From VAZQ01 sp035300505 (GTDB taxonomy: Bacteria > Pseudomonadota > Alphaproteobacteria > Rhizobiales > Xanthobacteraceae): a stretch of DNA of 64,000 bases. Of the stretch, positions 62,987 through 64,000 are shown one piece after another (the stretch's first letter is position 1; each line of letters opens with the position of its first letter). The notes below the pieces were generated by a model. The model worked only from the letters and a program-made list of their open reading frames with translations. It did no database searches and was not told the origin of the DNA. The position numbers and the translations under genes were made by a program. Location of the stretch: the NCBI GenBank assembly GCA_035300505.1, contig DATGVJ010000374.1, forward strand, positions 1 to 64,000. Reading direction: 5' to 3'.

Positions 62987-64000
62987 TGAGCTTCACCCGA
63001 TTTTCCGAGTTCACGCTGGACGGTCGAACGATCGTGGAAATCGCCGGTAACGGCGACGGCGGGCACATGGCCTGTCCCTTGGCCTGTCCCTCATTCCTGC
63101 GCGAGCTTTCACAATCGATCGGCAAATGGACCGTAACCCGCGTTCCCTTGCCGATGCGGCTATCGATGTGCATCGTGCCCCCGTGCAACGTGAGCAACCC
63201 TTTCACAATCGAGAGGCCAAGCCCGGCACCGTCCTGGTGGCGATTGCAGGTCGAGCGAGCCTGGAAGTAAGGATCTCCGATACGCGGCAGATCCTCAGCC
63301 CCGATACCAACTCCGGTGTCCTCCACAGTCACGACAAAACACTCTCCGTCGACCTTGGCTCCAACCGATATCGTCCCACCAGGGAGTGTAAATTTTATGG
63401 CGTTGGATATCAGATTGATCAGGATTTGATTGAACGAACATTTGTCAGCCACAATGTCCGGCAGGCCATGCGGCATGCACCTGACAAGGTCGAGGTTTGC
63501 GTCACGCGCCTTCAACGTCAGGAGATCGCAGCAGTCCTCAATAACTTGTCCAGGTGCGAATGGTTCTGGAGCGATCTCAAAGCTTTCATTCTCAATCTTT
63601 GACATGTCGAGAATGCCATTGACCACGGCAAGCAGGTGGCGGCCGGTTTCGTTGATGAGCTTCGCATATTCACATTGCCGCCCAGCATCGATCATCAACG
63701 CATCTTTTTTCGTCAGCATCTCCGAAAATCCGATGATGGCATTGAGCGGCGTACGCAATTCGTGGCTCATGGTTGCCAGAAACCGGCTCTTGGCGGCATT
63801 GACCCGGTCGAGCTCGCCGTGAGCCTCTGCCAGTTCGCAATCGCGTGCCTTGCGTTCGGTAATCTCCCGCATGACCGCAACGACCTGCCGGTCGCCGGCG
63901 TCATGACCCGGATCGAAATCCTGATCGAGCAGGCTGCAACGCATCTCGATCCAGATGAATTCCATCGCGGAATCGCCGGCAGGTTGATCCCGCCGAACGC
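62979..64000 (-). CDS. PAS-domain sensor histidine kinase (partial at right edge)
   Basis: The frame is open to the window end. The visible 340 codons begin in the last strand of a PAS domain (EFIWIEMRCSLLDQD), then a PAC-like linker (VVAVMREITERKARDCELAE), HisKA with 'FLATMSHELRTPLNAIIGFS', and an ATPase domain with 'LINLISNAIKFT', 'EDTGVGIG' and 'GAGLGLSIVKGLL'. The pattern is that of PleC/DivJ-like hybrid-free kinases of Rhizobiales. Its N terminus and any earlier PAS or membrane segments are outside the window. Confidence 0.9.
   Translation of the reverse strand, partial: VRRDQPAGDSAMEFIWIEMRCSLLDQDFDPGHDAGDRQVVAVMREITERKARDCELAEAHGELDRVNAAKSRFLATMSHELRTPLNAIIGFSEMLTKKDALMIDAGRQCEYAKLINETGRHLLAVVNGILDMSKIENESFEIAPEPFAPGQVIEDCCDLLTLKARDANLDLVRCMPHGLPDIVADKCSFNQILINLISNAIKFTLPGGTISVGAKVDGECFVVTVEDTGVGIGAEDLPRIGDPYFQARSTCNRHQDGAGLGLSIVKGLLTLHGGTMHIDSRIGKGTRVTVHLPIDCESSRRNEGQAKGQAMCPPSPLPAISTIVRPSSVNSENRVKLSA

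Noticed and set aside
1..64000. tRNA, rRNA, insertion sequence or prophage
   Set aside because: Looked for cloverleaf-like segments, CCA ends, transposase or integrase motifs and target duplications; none was convincing, although a short IS remnant could be missed by eye.

Overview
The window looks like chromosomal DNA of an alphaproteobacterium of the order Hyphomicrobiales (Rhizobiales), near Bradyrhizobium, Rhodopseudomonas or Pseudolabrys. The evidence is the gene order ccmI-ccmE-ccmF-ccmH-degP-response regulator-sensor kinase-glnE, a FeuP/FeuQ-type two-component pair beside the ccm genes, the DUF2336, DUF1491 and paired DUF1214/DUF1254 genes, and several fold-back intergenic repeats. I saw no rRNA, tRNA, CRISPR array, transposase or phage module. 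Both ends cut genes.

Layout. 1-2132: a Bug/TctC-type solute-binding protein (cut by the window edge) and an exported acetamidase/formamidase-like protein. 2572-14447, all on the minus strand: cytochrome c maturation (ccmI, ccmE, ccmF, ccmH), a DegP/MucD-type periplasmic protease, an OmpR-type regulator with its kinase, and glnE. 14697-19229: a glycine-zipper lipoprotein, a FeuQ/FeuP-like pair, a secreted trypsin-like protease, a small secreted protein and a lone Flp pilin. 19749-26697: a membrane protein, then the tightly overlapping DUF4129-DUF4350-MoxR-DUF58-SpoIIM-RDD gene set on the minus strand.

26965-46966 is the accessory and most unusual part. It holds a secreted cytochrome c made of two nearly identical heme domains, a broken beta-propeller gene just behind it, a patch of decayed genes (29955-31283), a 1148-residue secreted protein with nine 37-residue Sel1-type repeats followed by two alpha/beta-hydrolase domains, an SMP-30-like lactonase, a TAXI solute-binding protein, a Fic-like fragment, a decayed cytochrome c, and three consecutive paralogous genes (39187-45652). 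Each paralog encodes an exported fusion of a carboxypeptidase-regulatory-like domain, a one-heme cytochrome c segment and a Vgb-like beta-propeller. A Tat-exported amidohydrolase follows. The intact and broken pieces suggest two copies of an ancestral 'cytochrome c then propeller-cytochrome' operon that decayed reciprocally. A 30-base two-block motif with constant spacing lies upstream of all four transcription units. This is the best candidate for an undescribed periplasmic redox system; the ccm genes nearby would supply its heme attachment.

47040-64000 returns to mostly ordinary genes: a SYLF protein, a subtilisin-like protease frameshifted at its catalytic-serine motif, two GlcG/HbpS-like heme-binding paralogs, msrB, two translationally coupled DHA2 exporters, a RelE/XRE toxin-antitoxin pair whose toxin start looks damaged, YcgN, a class A penicillin-binding protein, a DUF1214/DUF1254 pair, a DUF2336 protein, DUF1491, a peptidoglycan-binding protein and a PAS-type sensor kinase cut by the right edge.
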